NCBI GenBank assembly: GCA_015060065.1
Contig: SUZF01000001.1
Location: 88,837-152,836, forward strand
Direction: 5' to 3'
From: Rikenellaceae bacterium
Lineage (GTDB): Bacteria; Bacteroidota; Bacteroidia; Bacteroidales; Rikenellaceae
DNA length: 64,000 nucleotides
The translations under genes and the position numbers were made by a program. The notes under the pieces were generated by a model. The model was not told the origin of the DNA, ran no database searches, and worked only from the letters and a program-made list of their open reading frames with translations. Positions 36,487-45,362 of the stretch are shown one piece after another (position 1 is the stretch's first letter; each line of letters begins with the position of its first letter).

Positions 36487-37389
36487 CTATCTGTTGTTTT
36501 TGAAATATTCTGTATAGGGTCTATCCGGGTCAAACTCCACGCCTCCGTGTGAGGTACCGTTCTTATTTTCGGGTATGCGCATATAATCGCCATAGTGGCG
36601 ACGCAGAACGGCATCCCACCCCTTCGGTGCGGGGAGTTTCAACATTTCGAAATCGAGCATCTCGACCTCTGCCCAATCCTCCTTGTTCCATATTACGGCA
36701 TCGCGATACGAAAGCGATGTGTGACCCACTCTCGCACCTCCTTTGCCGGCATACTCCGCTGCAATGCGGTTGAACTCGCAAAACGCCCCCTTGGGCGAGA
36801 ACTTTCCGAAGTGTAACCACTCGTGCAGAGCATAAACCGCACGCTTGAACAGTGAGCGATACTCGCGACGAAAGGTCAGGCGGTGCGCTTTACGTGCCAA
36901 CTTGCGCAGGCGACGACGATGGTGCTTCAACTCCCTCTCGGCATCAGGCACCTCGTCCAGCGGGAAGATATCCATAAAGATTCCACGATTGATATCTCGA
37001 TTACGGTCTTGGCGGATGGCTCCCGTAGTACGGCTGTCACGCAGTTGAGCGTGAGTACGAAAAAATCCCTTTTCGGTGCAAGGAGTCTGCAAGAAGTAGT
37101 GCTCACCAAACTCTTCTGCCCCGATTTCGAGCAGGCGGTTATAGTCCTCGCGCGGCATCAGTAGGTCAATATCGTCATCCCACGGGATAAAACCCTTGTG
37201 TCGCACAGCACCAAGCAACGTACCGCCCATAGCATACCACCGCAGACCATATCGCTCGCACACCTGCCCGAAGCGGTGAAGCATGCCGAGTTCGACAGCC
37301 CACACGCGCTTCATCTTGGCGGTCACGGTGTAGCCACAACGCACCTCTTCGCGCAAAAACTCTTCGGGTATGTTCAACTCCTCGTACAT
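36487..37389 (-). CDS. LicD-family phosphotransferase
   Basis: A 300-residue protein of the LicD nucleotidyltransferase fold, known for transferring phosphocholine or a similar phospho-alcohol from its CDP form to cell-surface glycans. The core motif is clear: YAMGGTLLGAVRHKGFIPWDDDIDLLMPREDYNRLL, followed by FMDIFPLDEVP. A Lys/Arg-rich middle segment suggests contact with a phosphorylated or membrane-bound acceptor. It lies first in a three-gene block with the cytidylyltransferase that would make its CDP donor. A 7-bp AATT repeat separates it from the U32 gene upstream. Confidence 0.85.
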   Translation of the reverse strand: MYEELNIPEEFLREEVRCGYTVTAKMKRVWAVELGMLHRFGQVCERYGLRWYAMGGTLLGAVRHKGFIPWDDDIDLLMPREDYNRLLEIGAEEFGEHYFLQTPCTEKGFFRTHAQLRDSRTTGAIRQDRNRDINRGIFMDIFPLDEVPDAERELKHHRRRLRKLARKAHRLTFRREYRSLFKRAVYALHEWLHFGKFSPKGAFCEFNRIAAEYAGKGGARVGHTSLSYRDAVIWNKEDWAEVEMLDFEMLKLPAPKGWDAVLRRHYGDYMRIPENKNGTSHGGVEFDPDRPYTEYFKNNR

Positions 37390-37390
37390 A

Positions 37391-37427
37391 ATTCAATTGT
37401 GAATTCTGAATTGTGAATTGTGAATTA
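37391..37427. repeat. 7-bp-period AATT repeat (GAATTGT type)
   Basis: Copies of GAATTGT/GAATTCT with a 7-base step in the gap between the U32 gene stop and licD. Confidence 0.75.
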
Positions 37428-37429
37428 AA

Positions 37430-38680
37430 TCATTGCCTGTCGCAGCGGTCAATCTCTTTATACAATTTATCGCCCCGATGCACCGGCTCAAAAATCTTTA
37501 TCGAGCAGACATCGCCTTGACGAACACCCTCAACAGGTGCATTTGCCAAATAAATCTCTCCGGCGGTCTGCTCCACAACGCCCGTAGTCGCTCCCATAAA
37601 GAAGATTGTATCGCCCGCATCAAGCGTCGAAGCCTCAACCGTAATCTCTGCCACCGAAATCTTCTTAAAGACATTGGTTACCTTGCCGACATAGACCTTC
37701 TGCTTGGTTGCCGATGAGCCATAGTTCTCGCTATGTTCAACCGTAGGTCGTCCGGCATAGTATCCGTTCCAGAAGCCACGATTGAAGACCGTTTCGAGTC
37801 GCTCTTTAAGCCCCATAGCGAGTTCGCGCGTATATTCCCCGCGCTCCATCGCACGCAGAGCCTCATCGTAACACTCGACAACCCTCTTGACATACTCGGC
37901 ACCACGCGCTCGTCCCTCGATTTTGAGCACACGCACACCTGCTCCGATAAACTTATCGAGAAAATCAACCGTGCATAAATCCTTGGGCGATAACACATAA
38001 CGGCCATCCACATCGAGCGCGGCACCTGTCTCTTTGTCGGTTATCGTATATTTTCGACGGCACAACTGACGGCACGCTCCGCGGTTTGCCGAGCAGCCTG
38101 TCTCGTGTTCGCTCAAATAGCACTTGCCCGATATCGACATACAGAGCGCACCATGCGCAAACATCTCGATTTGCAGAAGTTCGCCCTTCGGCCCCGTAAT
38201 CTGCTGCTCCTCGATGGCGCGACTGATAGCCGCCACCTGTTCAAGGCTCAACTCGCGCGCCAGCACAACCACATCCGCCCACTGCGCATAGAACTTCGCA
38301 GCCTCGGCATTCGAGATATTGCATTGGGTCGAGATATGCACCTCGACGCCCGTCTGATAGGCATACATTATCGCGGCAATATCCGACACAATCACAGCGT
38401 TGATACCCTCCGCTTTGGCACGGTCAATAACTTCGTGCATTGTCTGCATTTCGTCATCGTACATCACGGTATTGACCGTCAGGTAGGTTTTGACCCCACC
38501 CTCACGCGCAATACGGGCAATCTCTGCCAAGTCATCAAGCGTGAAGTTCGCTGCCGATGCCGAGCGCATATTGAGTTTGCCAACCCCGAAATAGACAGCA
38601 TCCGCTCCCGCCTTGATTGCCGCGTGGAGCGACTCGTAACTCCCCACGGGAGCCATTATTTCGATATCACTTCTTCTCAT
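37430..38680 (-). CDS. U32 family peptidase-like protein (tRNA hydroxylation TrhP type)
   Basis: A 416-residue U32 protein. The N-terminal barrel begins IEIMAPVGSYESLHAAIKAGADAVYFGV, and the U32 signature with its Cys cluster follows (FAHGALCMSISGKCYLS, then CSANRGACRQLCRRKY), the site expected to hold an iron-sulphur cluster. A C-terminal beta domain (about 330-416) resembles that of YegQ/TrhP-type proteins. Members take part in prephenate-dependent hydroxylation of tRNA wobble uridine or of 23S rRNA; older annotation calls them collagenase-like peptidases. I chose the second Met, giving MRRSDIEIMAP. It lies 18 bases after the prenyl synthase stop. Confidence 0.85.
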   Translation of the reverse strand: MRRSDIEIMAPVGSYESLHAAIKAGADAVYFGVGKLNMRSASAANFTLDDLAEIARIAREGGVKTYLTVNTVMYDDEMQTMHEVIDRAKAEGINAVIVSDIAAIMYAYQTGVEVHISTQCNISNAEAAKFYAQWADVVVLARELSLEQVAAISRAIEEQQITGPKGELLQIEMFAHGALCMSISGKCYLSEHETGCSANRGACRQLCRRKYTITDKETGAALDVDGRYVLSPKDLCTVDFLDKFIGAGVRVLKIEGRARGAEYVKRVVECYDEALRAMERGEYTRELAMGLKERLETVFNRGFWNGYYAGRPTVEHSENYGSSATKQKVYVGKVTNVFKKISVAEITVEASTLDAGDTIFFMGATTGVVEQTAGEIYLANAPVEGVRQGDVCSIKIFEPVHRGDKLYKEIDRCDRQ

Positions 38681-38698
38681 ACACAAGGTCTAAATCGG

Positions 38699-39679
38699 TT
38701 ATTTTGTTCGACCGATAAGGCTCAACGCAAACGTACGCATCTCTGCCACCGACTCCCTGCCCACGCTCAACGAATCGAGAATCGAGATAGCCCTCTCGAA
38801 GCGGGTCGATATCTGTTGCTCGGTTATACGACGAATATCAAGCGCATCATAGACCGCCTTCACGCGGGCAATCTTCTCCTCGGCAGTAAGGGTTGCATCC
38901 TTATAGGTGCTACGCAGAATTTCGCGCTTCGGCTCGTCGGCATGGCTCATCGCCTGCATCATCAGGAAGGTCTTTTTGCCTTCGAGAATATCGCCACCGA
39001 TTTTCTTGCCCAACTCGCTCTCGTCGCCATAACTGTCGAGCAGGTCATCCTGCAACTGGAACGCCAGACCCAACTCCAAGGCAAAGCGATTGAGTTTGCG
39101 GCAATCCTCCTCGGAGGCCCCACCCAAAACGGCACCAATCGAGACCGCCCCCGCCAGCAATGCCGAGGTCTTCAACTCAATCATATTCATATAATCGACT
39201 ACCGACACCTTTTGTCGGCTCTCGAAATCCATATCGTACTGCTGACCCTCACACACCTGCAATGCCATAGTGTTGAAGAGGTCGAAAATCTGCGGCAACA
39301 CCTCCTTGGCACACTTTTGCAGATGGCTGTATGCCACTATAAGCATCGCATCTCCGGAGAGAATTGCCACATTGGCTCCCCACTTGGCAAAGACCGAGGG
39401 ACGACCACGACGCACCGCGGCATTATCCATAATGTCGTCGTGCAGGAGAGTAAAGTTGTGGAACATCTCGATAGCCGTAGCCGCAGGCAACGCCTTCGAC
39501 ATATCGTCGGCAAAGATGTTGTACGCTGCAAGCAGTAGCGTCGGGCGCAAACGCTTTCCGCCATTCGACATCGAATAGACAATCGGGTTATAGAGCAACT
39601 CCGGTTCTGCCGGTGTATCTGTTTGAGCAAGGTGGCTTTCGAACATTTCGAGCAACTCGCCACACGAATATTTCTTCAT
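38699..39679 (-). CDS. trans-isoprenyl diphosphate synthase
   Basis: A 326-residue prenyl chain elongation enzyme that condenses isopentenyl diphosphate with allylic diphosphates. The first Asp-rich motif is LLHDDIMDNAAVRRGRP and the second FQLQDDLLDSYGD; GGKRLRP near the N-terminus binds diphosphate. A Phe five residues before the first Asp motif (NFTLLHDD) is a feature usually linked to short products (C15-C20), so a farnesyl or geranylgeranyl synthase is more likely than a long-chain one; this is inference. The start is MKKYSCGELL. It may head the long minus-strand run down to mqnD. Confidence 0.9.
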   Translation of the reverse strand: MKKYSCGELLEMFESHLAQTDTPAEPELLYNPIVYSMSNGGKRLRPTLLLAAYNIFADDMSKALPAATAIEMFHNFTLLHDDIMDNAAVRRGRPSVFAKWGANVAILSGDAMLIVAYSHLQKCAKEVLPQIFDLFNTMALQVCEGQQYDMDFESRQKVSVVDYMNMIELKTSALLAGAVSIGAVLGGASEEDCRKLNRFALELGLAFQLQDDLLDSYGDESELGKKIGGDILEGKKTFLMMQAMSHADEPKREILRSTYKDATLTAEEKIARVKAVYDALDIRRITEQQISTRFERAISILDSLSVGRESVAEMRTFALSLIGRTK

Positions 39680-39714
39680 AACGAACACATTTAACCCCCA
39701 AATTTAGTATAAAT

Positions 39715-39746
39715 TTTGCAGAATCCGAAAATAAATGGTAACTTTG
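39715..39746 (+). promoter_or_regulatory. Promoter of the ROK kinase gene
   Basis: TTTG at 39715-39718 and TAACTTTG at 39739-39746, spacing 20 bp, match the Bacteroidota promoter. The predicted leader is about 30 bases. Confidence 0.75.
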
Positions 39747-39781
39747 GAACAAATCGTGAAACCTTTTATTAAACTACAACT

Positions 39782-40786
39782 ATGAAAAAATTAGTTTTCG
39801 GTGTCGATATCGGTGGCACCAACACCGCCTTCGGCCTTGTTGATGAGGCAGGCGATATCTATGCAGAGTCGGTAATTCCTACCAAAAAGTACCTTTTATT
39901 TGATGACTACCCCGCATTTGTGACCGATTTGTGCGAAGGTATGCAGCGATTGATGGCTTCTGTGACCTTCGATTTCGAGTTGCTCGGTATCGGTATCGGT
40001 GCGCCCAACGGCAACTACCACAAGGGTACTATCGAATACCCGGCAAACCTCTGGAAATTCCGCCCCGACGAGAAGAATCCCGACGAGAGCCGTCGTCTGT
40101 TCAACCTGGTGGCAGATATGCAGAAGTATTTCCCCTCGACCCTCATCCTTCTTACCAACGACGCCAATGCGGCAACCATCGGCGAGATGGTCTATGGTAA
40201 CGCCAAGGGTTTGCAGGATTTCATTATGATTACCCTCGGAACGGGTCTTGGTTCGGGCTTTGTTGCCAATGGCGAGATGATTTATGGTCACGACGGCTTT
40301 GCAGGCGAGTTCGGACACACCATCGTCGAGCGCAATAATGGTCGCGTCTGCGGTTGCGGACGTCGCGGATGTCTTGAAACTTACGTTTCGGCTACGGGTA
40401 TCAAGCGTACCGCTTTTGAGTTGATGGCAAAGATGAATGACCAGAGCGAGTTGCGCGATATCTCGTTCAACGACTTCGACGCTTCGATGATTTCGGCAGC
40501 GGCAGCCAAGGGCGACCCCGTGGCTTTGGAGACGTTCCGTTACACCGGTGAGATGCTCGGTCGTGCATTGGCTGACGCTGTTGTCATCTCGTCTCCGAAG
40601 GCAATCTTCCTCTTTGGTGGTCTGGCAAAGGCCGGCAAATTCCTCTTCGAGCCTACGAAGTGGTATATGGAGGAGAATATGTTGTCGGTATTCAAGAACA
40701 AAGTTGATATTCTGCCCAGCGGAATCGAGGGCAAGAACGCTGCAATTCTTGGCTCGGCTGCTCTCATCTGGCAGAAGCAGGCATAA
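39782..40786 (+). CDS. ROK-family sugar kinase (glucokinase-like)
   Basis: A 334-residue cytosolic kinase. It begins with the phosphate-binding VFGVDIGGTNTAFGLVD, has NDANAATIGEM, the GTGLGSGFV segment, the sugar-binding GFAGEFGHTIV and the zinc motif CGCGRRGCLETYVS typical of ROK proteins. No DNA-binding domain precedes it, so it is a kinase and not a ROK repressor. Glucose is the likely substrate, but other hexoses or N-acetylmannosamine are possible. It stands alone on the plus strand with its own promoter and terminator. Confidence 0.9.
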   Translation: MKKLVFGVDIGGTNTAFGLVDEAGDIYAESVIPTKKYLLFDDYPAFVTDLCEGMQRLMASVTFDFELLGIGIGAPNGNYHKGTIEYPANLWKFRPDEKNPDESRRLFNLVADMQKYFPSTLILLTNDANAATIGEMVYGNAKGLQDFIMITLGTGLGSGFVANGEMIYGHDGFAGEFGHTIVERNNGRVCGCGRRGCLETYVSATGIKRTAFELMAKMNDQSELRDISFNDFDASMISAAAAKGDPVALETFRYTGEMLGRALADAVVISSPKAIFLFGGLAKAGKFLFEPTKWYMEENMLSVFKNKVDILPSGIEGKNAAILGSAALIWQKQA

Positions 40787-40810
40787 AGACTTGATTGTAT
40801 AAAAATTCAG

Positions 40811-40850
40811 AGGGCTGTCCATCCGCAACGGTTGTGACAGCCCTTTCTTT
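40811..40850. terminator. Terminator between convergent ROK kinase and LolE-like genes
   Basis: A perfect 9-bp stem AGGGCTGTC / GACAGCCCT followed on the plus strand by TTCTTT. The LolE-like gene ends 9 bases further on from the other side, so it may serve both. Confidence 0.75.
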
Positions 40851-40858
40851 ACAGAATT

Positions 40859-42067
40859 TTATCGTATCGGGCGAATCATCGAGCGCACCGTGAGATGCGA
40901 GATGAGATAGACCACCGTGGCAAATGCCACAATCACGACAGCCACATCTCCGAGTCGCAACTCCACGGGATAGGCATCAACCAGAAAGTTATCGGTCGGC
41001 ATCGGAATTATGCCCAGATATTGCTGTACGAGCGTAAGAGCCACTCCGACGACCACCCCGGCAACGCCTCCGATACCGCATATAAGCACCCCTTCGGCAA
41101 CAAAAATTCTCCGCACCAGAGAGGTCTCGGCTCCAAAAGCCCGCATAGTTTCGATGTCGCGCCCTTTATCGATGATAAGCATCACCAATGCCCCCACAAT
41201 CGAGAAGGCGGCGATGACCAAAACCATCAGAGCGATAAAGAATATACCCCACTTCTCGTACATCATCAGACGATTGAGCGTTACGTTGAGTTCATCGCGT
41301 GTTGCAACCCGGAAATCCTCGCCCAAGCAGTGCTGCAACGCCTCCTTTGCCTTTGCGTGAGGCACTCCGTCGCGCGCCCGCACAAGCATCGCGGTCGCGG
41401 CATCCTCATAATCGAACAGACTCTGCGCCTTGCGCAGTGAGGTAAGCACATTTGTTCCGTCGGTATCAGCATCGACGCTAAACACTCCCGCCACGGGGAG
41501 TTCTGCAAGCGAATAGCCATCTACGGGCAATAGCGAAGAGAAGGAGTTGCGACGAACCGCATATATCTTCAAATCATCGGTAACAAATGAACGAATACCC
41601 AGGGCATAAGCCACACCCTGCCCTACAACCACCTTGTCGATATCCTCGCCCAGACGGACACAATAGTCGCCTGCAATGATGGTCTGCCCGACCGGCACAA
41701 CCTCCGCGTAGCGGTCATCCACACCGCGCACGGTAACCATTGCCCGATTATCGCCATAGGCGGCAAGAGCCTCCTGCTCAACCACAAACGACCAAGCGGC
41801 AACCTCCTCGCCCGCTGCAAACCCTCGTTGCTCAATATCGGCAATATTAAAGGTCGCTCCGCGCGACGGAGTCACTGTAAGGTCTGCGTCGAAAGCCGAC
41901 CACGTCTGTCGCACCAGCCCCTCGAATCCGTTGAAGACCGAGAGCAGAATAATCATCGCTGCCACCGGCACACTCACAGCCACAAGGCTCACGCCCGATA
42001 TGATATTTATCACCGAGCGGGAGTTGCGCGAGAATAGATAGCGACGTGCAAAGAGGCGGACAACCAT
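40859..42067 (-). CDS. LolC/LolE-type ABC transporter permease
   Basis: A 402-residue inner-membrane protein of the MacB/FtsX class. It begins with a short cytosolic part (LFARRYLFSRNSRSVINIISGVSL), one helix, a periplasmic domain of about 220 residues, and three helices near the C-terminus that include KGRDIETMRAFGA, the typical coupling segment before helix 3. Proteins of this size with the RYLFS start are the LolE/LolC type that extract lipoproteins from the inner membrane. The ATPase partner (LolD) is not in the window. rbfA precedes it by 32 bases. Confidence 0.85.
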   Translation of the reverse strand: MVVRLFARRYLFSRNSRSVINIISGVSLVAVSVPVAAMIILLSVFNGFEGLVRQTWSAFDADLTVTPSRGATFNIADIEQRGFAAGEEVAAWSFVVEQEALAAYGDNRAMVTVRGVDDRYAEVVPVGQTIIAGDYCVRLGEDIDKVVVGQGVAYALGIRSFVTDDLKIYAVRRNSFSSLLPVDGYSLAELPVAGVFSVDADTDGTNVLTSLRKAQSLFDYEDAATAMLVRARDGVPHAKAKEALQHCLGEDFRVATRDELNVTLNRLMMYEKWGIFFIALMVLVIAAFSIVGALVMLIIDKGRDIETMRAFGAETSLVRRIFVAEGVLICGIGGVAGVVVGVALTLVQQYLGIIPMPTDNFLVDAYPVELRLGDVAVVIVAFATVVYLISHLTVRSMIRPIR

Positions 42068-42099
42068 AGGCAGACGAGCGTGTCAGACAATCAAGGCCC

Positions 42100-42444
42100 C
42101 TACTCTTTGAGCAGGTTGTCGATATTTTCGATATACTCCAACGAATCGTCGATAAAGAACTCCAACTCCGGGACAACTTTCAGTTGGAAGCGGATGCGCT
42201 GACCCAAAGCGCGACGAATCATCCAATTGTTGCTCTTCAATCCTGCCAGAATCTCGGCTCCCTTATCAAAGGGGAATACGCTGACATATATCTTGGCATA
42301 CCCGAAGTCGGGCGAAACCCTGACCGCAGTCACGGTGACCATCACTCCGCGCACAATTGCTGCCGCCTCCTTTTGGAAGATATCGGCAATGTCACGCTGA
42401 ATCTGGCGGGCTATTTTCTGTTGGCGTGTACTCTCCATAATCAC
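42100..42444 (-). CDS. rbfA: 30S ribosome-binding factor A
   Basis: A 114-residue KH-fold protein for late 16S rRNA maturation. It shows the N-terminal QQKIARQIQRDIADIFQKEA, VMVTVTAVRVSPDFGYAKIYVSVFP and the C-terminal ALGQRIRFQLKVVPELEFFIDDSLEY, which together are diagnostic. The length is normal. It lies between a barrel protein gene (9 bases) and the LolE-like permease. Confidence 0.95.
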   Translation of the reverse strand: MIMESTRQQKIARQIQRDIADIFQKEAAAIVRGVMVTVTAVRVSPDFGYAKIYVSVFPFDKGAEILAGLKSNNWMIRRALGQRIRFQLKVVPELEFFIDDSLEYIENIDNLLKE

Positions 42445-42453
42445 ATAAAATAT

Positions 42454-43251
42454 TTAGTCGAGGCTGAATTTGAAAACCTCCTTGTTTTTCTCTCGTTTTT
42501 TGCGCTTGACAAACCACTCGTCAAAGCCCTCCTTCTTGAATCTGAAACCTATGCGGAACGATATCATCAGATTATCGACCGGCGAGCGCAACGGTGTCAG
42601 GTAGAAGGGGTTGGCGTTGGTATCATCGGTAGCATTATTGTAGTATTTGTTGCGGTTACGCATCATATCCGAATATCCGAAGTAGTATCGGGCGCGAAAA
42701 CCGAACTCTATCCTTTTGACAAGAAAATCGATGCCGCCGCCACCTGCCAGACCATACTCCACAATATTGTCGCGGATGCCCTTAAACTTGTAGCGACCGG
42801 CCGTCTCGGTCAGTTCGTTTTTGTAGGTTGCGCTCAAATTGAAGGTCATCGTCACACCCGCTTCGAGATAGACTCTGACGTGCTTTTTGAAGAGGTAGAA
42901 GTGCGGTTGCCACATCATCGGCACAACCAACGAATTGACCTTGCGGGTATAGTAGTTATAGTCCTTCTTATCCTCGTGGCGATAGGCATCTGGCGAGTAC
43001 GAAAAGCCGCGCTGCATATACTCCAAATCGACACCGATACCGCCCACAAACCTCTCGGCGGTATAGTAACGCCACGACACACCGCCCGTGACCACACCCC
43101 AGATGGGGCGCATCTCCTGTGCCGGATAGAGGCGAGCCGTAGTCATACCGCCACCACCCGTAAGTGCTACGGTATGTTGGGCAGATGCTCTCCCCACAAA
43201 GGCAAGGAGCGCAACAATCGTCATTGCTAAAAATATCGAAAACCTTCTCAT
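42454..43251 (-). CDS. PorT-like outer membrane beta-barrel protein
   Basis: A 265-residue protein with a signal peptide (to about residue 24, ASA|Q). The rest is a run of alternating aromatic/polar strands (WGVVTGGVSWRYYTA, VRVYLEAGVTMTFNLSA, IEFGFRARYYFGYSD, LMISFRIGFRF), as in eight-stranded outer-membrane barrels of the PorT group. The tail is highly basic (KKREKNKE) and then ends FKFSLD. The role is not known; PorT itself takes part in type IX secretion, but this similarity is only of the fold. It lies 3 bases after the Ig-like lipoprotein gene. Confidence 0.75.
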   Translation of the reverse strand: MRRFSIFLAMTIVALLAFVGRASAQHTVALTGGGGMTTARLYPAQEMRPIWGVVTGGVSWRYYTAERFVGGIGVDLEYMQRGFSYSPDAYRHEDKKDYNYYTRKVNSLVVPMMWQPHFYLFKKHVRVYLEAGVTMTFNLSATYKNELTETAGRYKFKGIRDNIVEYGLAGGGGIDFLVKRIEFGFRARYYFGYSDMMRNRNKYYNNATDDTNANPFYLTPLRSPVDNLMISFRIGFRFKKEGFDEWFVKRKKREKNKEVFKFSLD

Positions 43252-43254
43252 ACG

Positions 43255-45348
43255 CTATCTTGCCATTTGATTCATACTGCCCGCCTGCTGGAATCCACCC
43301 GAACTCATACCTCCCATCGATGAGCCGATTCCGCCAAAGCCAAAGCCGCCACCACTCTGTGCGCCCTGTTGGTTGTGTCCATCATTGCCCTCTTTCTGTT
43401 TCTTGGCACGCTCCTCTTCGAGTTTCTTGATGCGTTGCTCCTCGCGGTCATCGAGAATCTTGATAAGCGACTGCATCGTAACCGGAGCAAAGAGTTTGTT
43501 CATATCCATCGCCAACTCCATCTCCCAATTAGCCTTCGTCACAAAGGTATCTTCGCCATTCTCGTTCACATAGAGTTCCGAGCGTTCAGGCTGACGTCGC
43601 TCAACGACATTTCCGGAGTCCCACTTACCATTTCCGTTGGCATCCTCGATAAGGCGCATCTTTATATCGCCCGGAGCAACATAGTTGAAGACAATCTTGC
43701 CACCCGAAACATTACGCTTTTCCTGCTGCAATGCGCCCTGTGCGTTGGTAAGTTGGACAATATATTTTGTACTATCGGGCTTGCCCTTCAAATCGACAAT
43801 CACGGTGGCAAACTTTTCGTGGTCGATGCCGGTATATGAGCCTTTGATGGTGTCGTTCTGCTCGCCTGCAACATTTTCGATGGCCCCCGAAGGAATCATC
43901 AGGTTATACTTTGCCAACTCCTTCCACTTCGCCACAAGACGCCAACGGCGCATATTTGCCGTATCGCGCTCGAAAGTTATCTTCACGGGCTTCTCGCCAC
44001 CATTTTCATCCACCTCGGTAAGTTTCACTGCCGCAGAGTCGAGTTTGGTCAGCGGAAAGTCGAAATCGACAGTCAGGTGTTGCTCCGGATTCACATCTCC
44101 CGACTGCGGCATCTTAAACTTGAAGGGGTTGGGCTTCTTGGGCGGAGTGTAGGTTTCGCCTGCCTTCTCGGCACGCTCCTTCTCCTTCTCCTGCTTGATG
44201 CGCTCGCGCTCCTCCTCCTTGGTTTCGATATACTTCCACGCAAGTTTCAGCGGCTCGGTAGTCTTTACAAGTTGGCGAATCGAGTCGTGCTTGTAGTAGG
44301 TAATCTCGCCCTTGATGGTGTCGGGCAACTCCGCTGCCGGAACATTAAACCAGAGGGCTATCGTATCGCGCCCGATGGTCTGGGGGTCGAAGATGATATT
44401 GTCATTCGATATCGAGTCGAAGCGAATCTCCTCGATACGGGGATGTGCCGCACCAAATTGCAACAGAGCCTGATGTCGCGACGGACGCTCCGCAGACTGC
44501 AACGTCTGACGCTTGAAGGTCTCGTCCATAAACATTCGGAAGTAGAGTTGTGGCTCGGCCGTAGGATACATTCGGAGCGAATCGAACCATATCGCAAAAT
44601 CTGGCAACTCTGCCGGATTATAAAGGCTATCGACAAAACCTACAAGGTCACTTCCCGCCTCGTAGAGTTGGTTGTCGTTCTTGTCCTGATAGGCATAGAT
44701 GCGATAAGGCACCGGTTTGAGATTCTGCGCAATGAATATTCCGTTATTTTCGGCACGAGCAATGACATCGGGCTTGCGATTGAACATCGTAGAGTCCCAA
44801 TCGGGCGTATCGGGCAACGAATCGGCAATGTAGAACCAGATGTAACTCTTGCTCACGCTATCGGCCTTATAACTATCGGCTGTATATCCCGAACAATACA
44901 TCGAATCGACCTTGTCGCCGGTCGAAAAGACGTAGCGCATGGCATTGAGCGGGTTACCCTCGTTATTGTCGCGAATGGCACTTCCGAAGTTGAGGGCATA
45001 AGTCGTGTTTTCGAGCAACGTGTCGCGAATCTGAATCGCCACACCCTTGCCGCGAATCGTAAGAATCGGCTTCTTCTTCATCGCAGGCGATGTAAAGAAC
45101 TCCTTATTCTGGTCTTTAAGTTGGACAAACTCGTTAAACTCGACATATATCTTGTTTCCAACGGTTTTGACATTGGTCGCGAAGTTGTCGGGTGTCATCG
45201 CCACAATAACGGGAGGAATCGTATCCTTCGGTCCGCCCTGCGGGGTCATCGTATGGGCGCAACGGCTGAATATGCCTCCGATAAGTATCAGGGCAACTGC
45301 CGTCCGCACTGCGGTTGCGTATCTCTTATGTTTCTGCAACAGATTCAT
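43255..45348 (-). CDS. Large Ig-like (Big_5) lipoprotein
   Basis: A 697-residue protein with a hydrophobic N-terminal segment and a Cys at FSRC, so a lipoprotein or membrane-anchored protein. Residues about 40-140 form the Big_5 Ig-like domain common in Bacteroidota (PPVIVAMTPDNFATNVKT, IYVEFNEFVQL, and GSAIRDNNEGNPL). A charged stretch (KEEERERIKQEKEKERAEKAGE) lies in the middle, a second Ig-like part follows, and the end is a Lys/Glu helix followed by a Gly/Met/Ser/Gln-rich tail. It is conserved in the phylum with no firm function. It lies between another lipoprotein gene (14 bases) and the barrel gene. Confidence 0.75.
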   Translation of the reverse strand: MNLLQKHKRYATAVRTAVALILIGGIFSRCAHTMTPQGGPKDTIPPVIVAMTPDNFATNVKTVGNKIYVEFNEFVQLKDQNKEFFTSPAMKKKPILTIRGKGVAIQIRDTLLENTTYALNFGSAIRDNNEGNPLNAMRYVFSTGDKVDSMYCSGYTADSYKADSVSKSYIWFYIADSLPDTPDWDSTMFNRKPDVIARAENNGIFIAQNLKPVPYRIYAYQDKNDNQLYEAGSDLVGFVDSLYNPAELPDFAIWFDSLRMYPTAEPQLYFRMFMDETFKRQTLQSAERPSRHQALLQFGAAHPRIEEIRFDSISNDNIIFDPQTIGRDTIALWFNVPAAELPDTIKGEITYYKHDSIRQLVKTTEPLKLAWKYIETKEEERERIKQEKEKERAEKAGETYTPPKKPNPFKFKMPQSGDVNPEQHLTVDFDFPLTKLDSAAVKLTEVDENGGEKPVKITFERDTANMRRWRLVAKWKELAKYNLMIPSGAIENVAGEQNDTIKGSYTGIDHEKFATVIVDLKGKPDSTKYIVQLTNAQGALQQEKRNVSGGKIVFNYVAPGDIKMRLIEDANGNGKWDSGNVVERRQPERSELYVNENGEDTFVTKANWEMELAMDMNKLFAPVTMQSLIKILDDREEQRIKKLEEERAKKQKEGNDGHNQQGAQSGGGFGFGGIGSSMGGMSSGGFQQAGSMNQMAR

Positions 45349-45362
45349 CGCATCGGTTTTTA

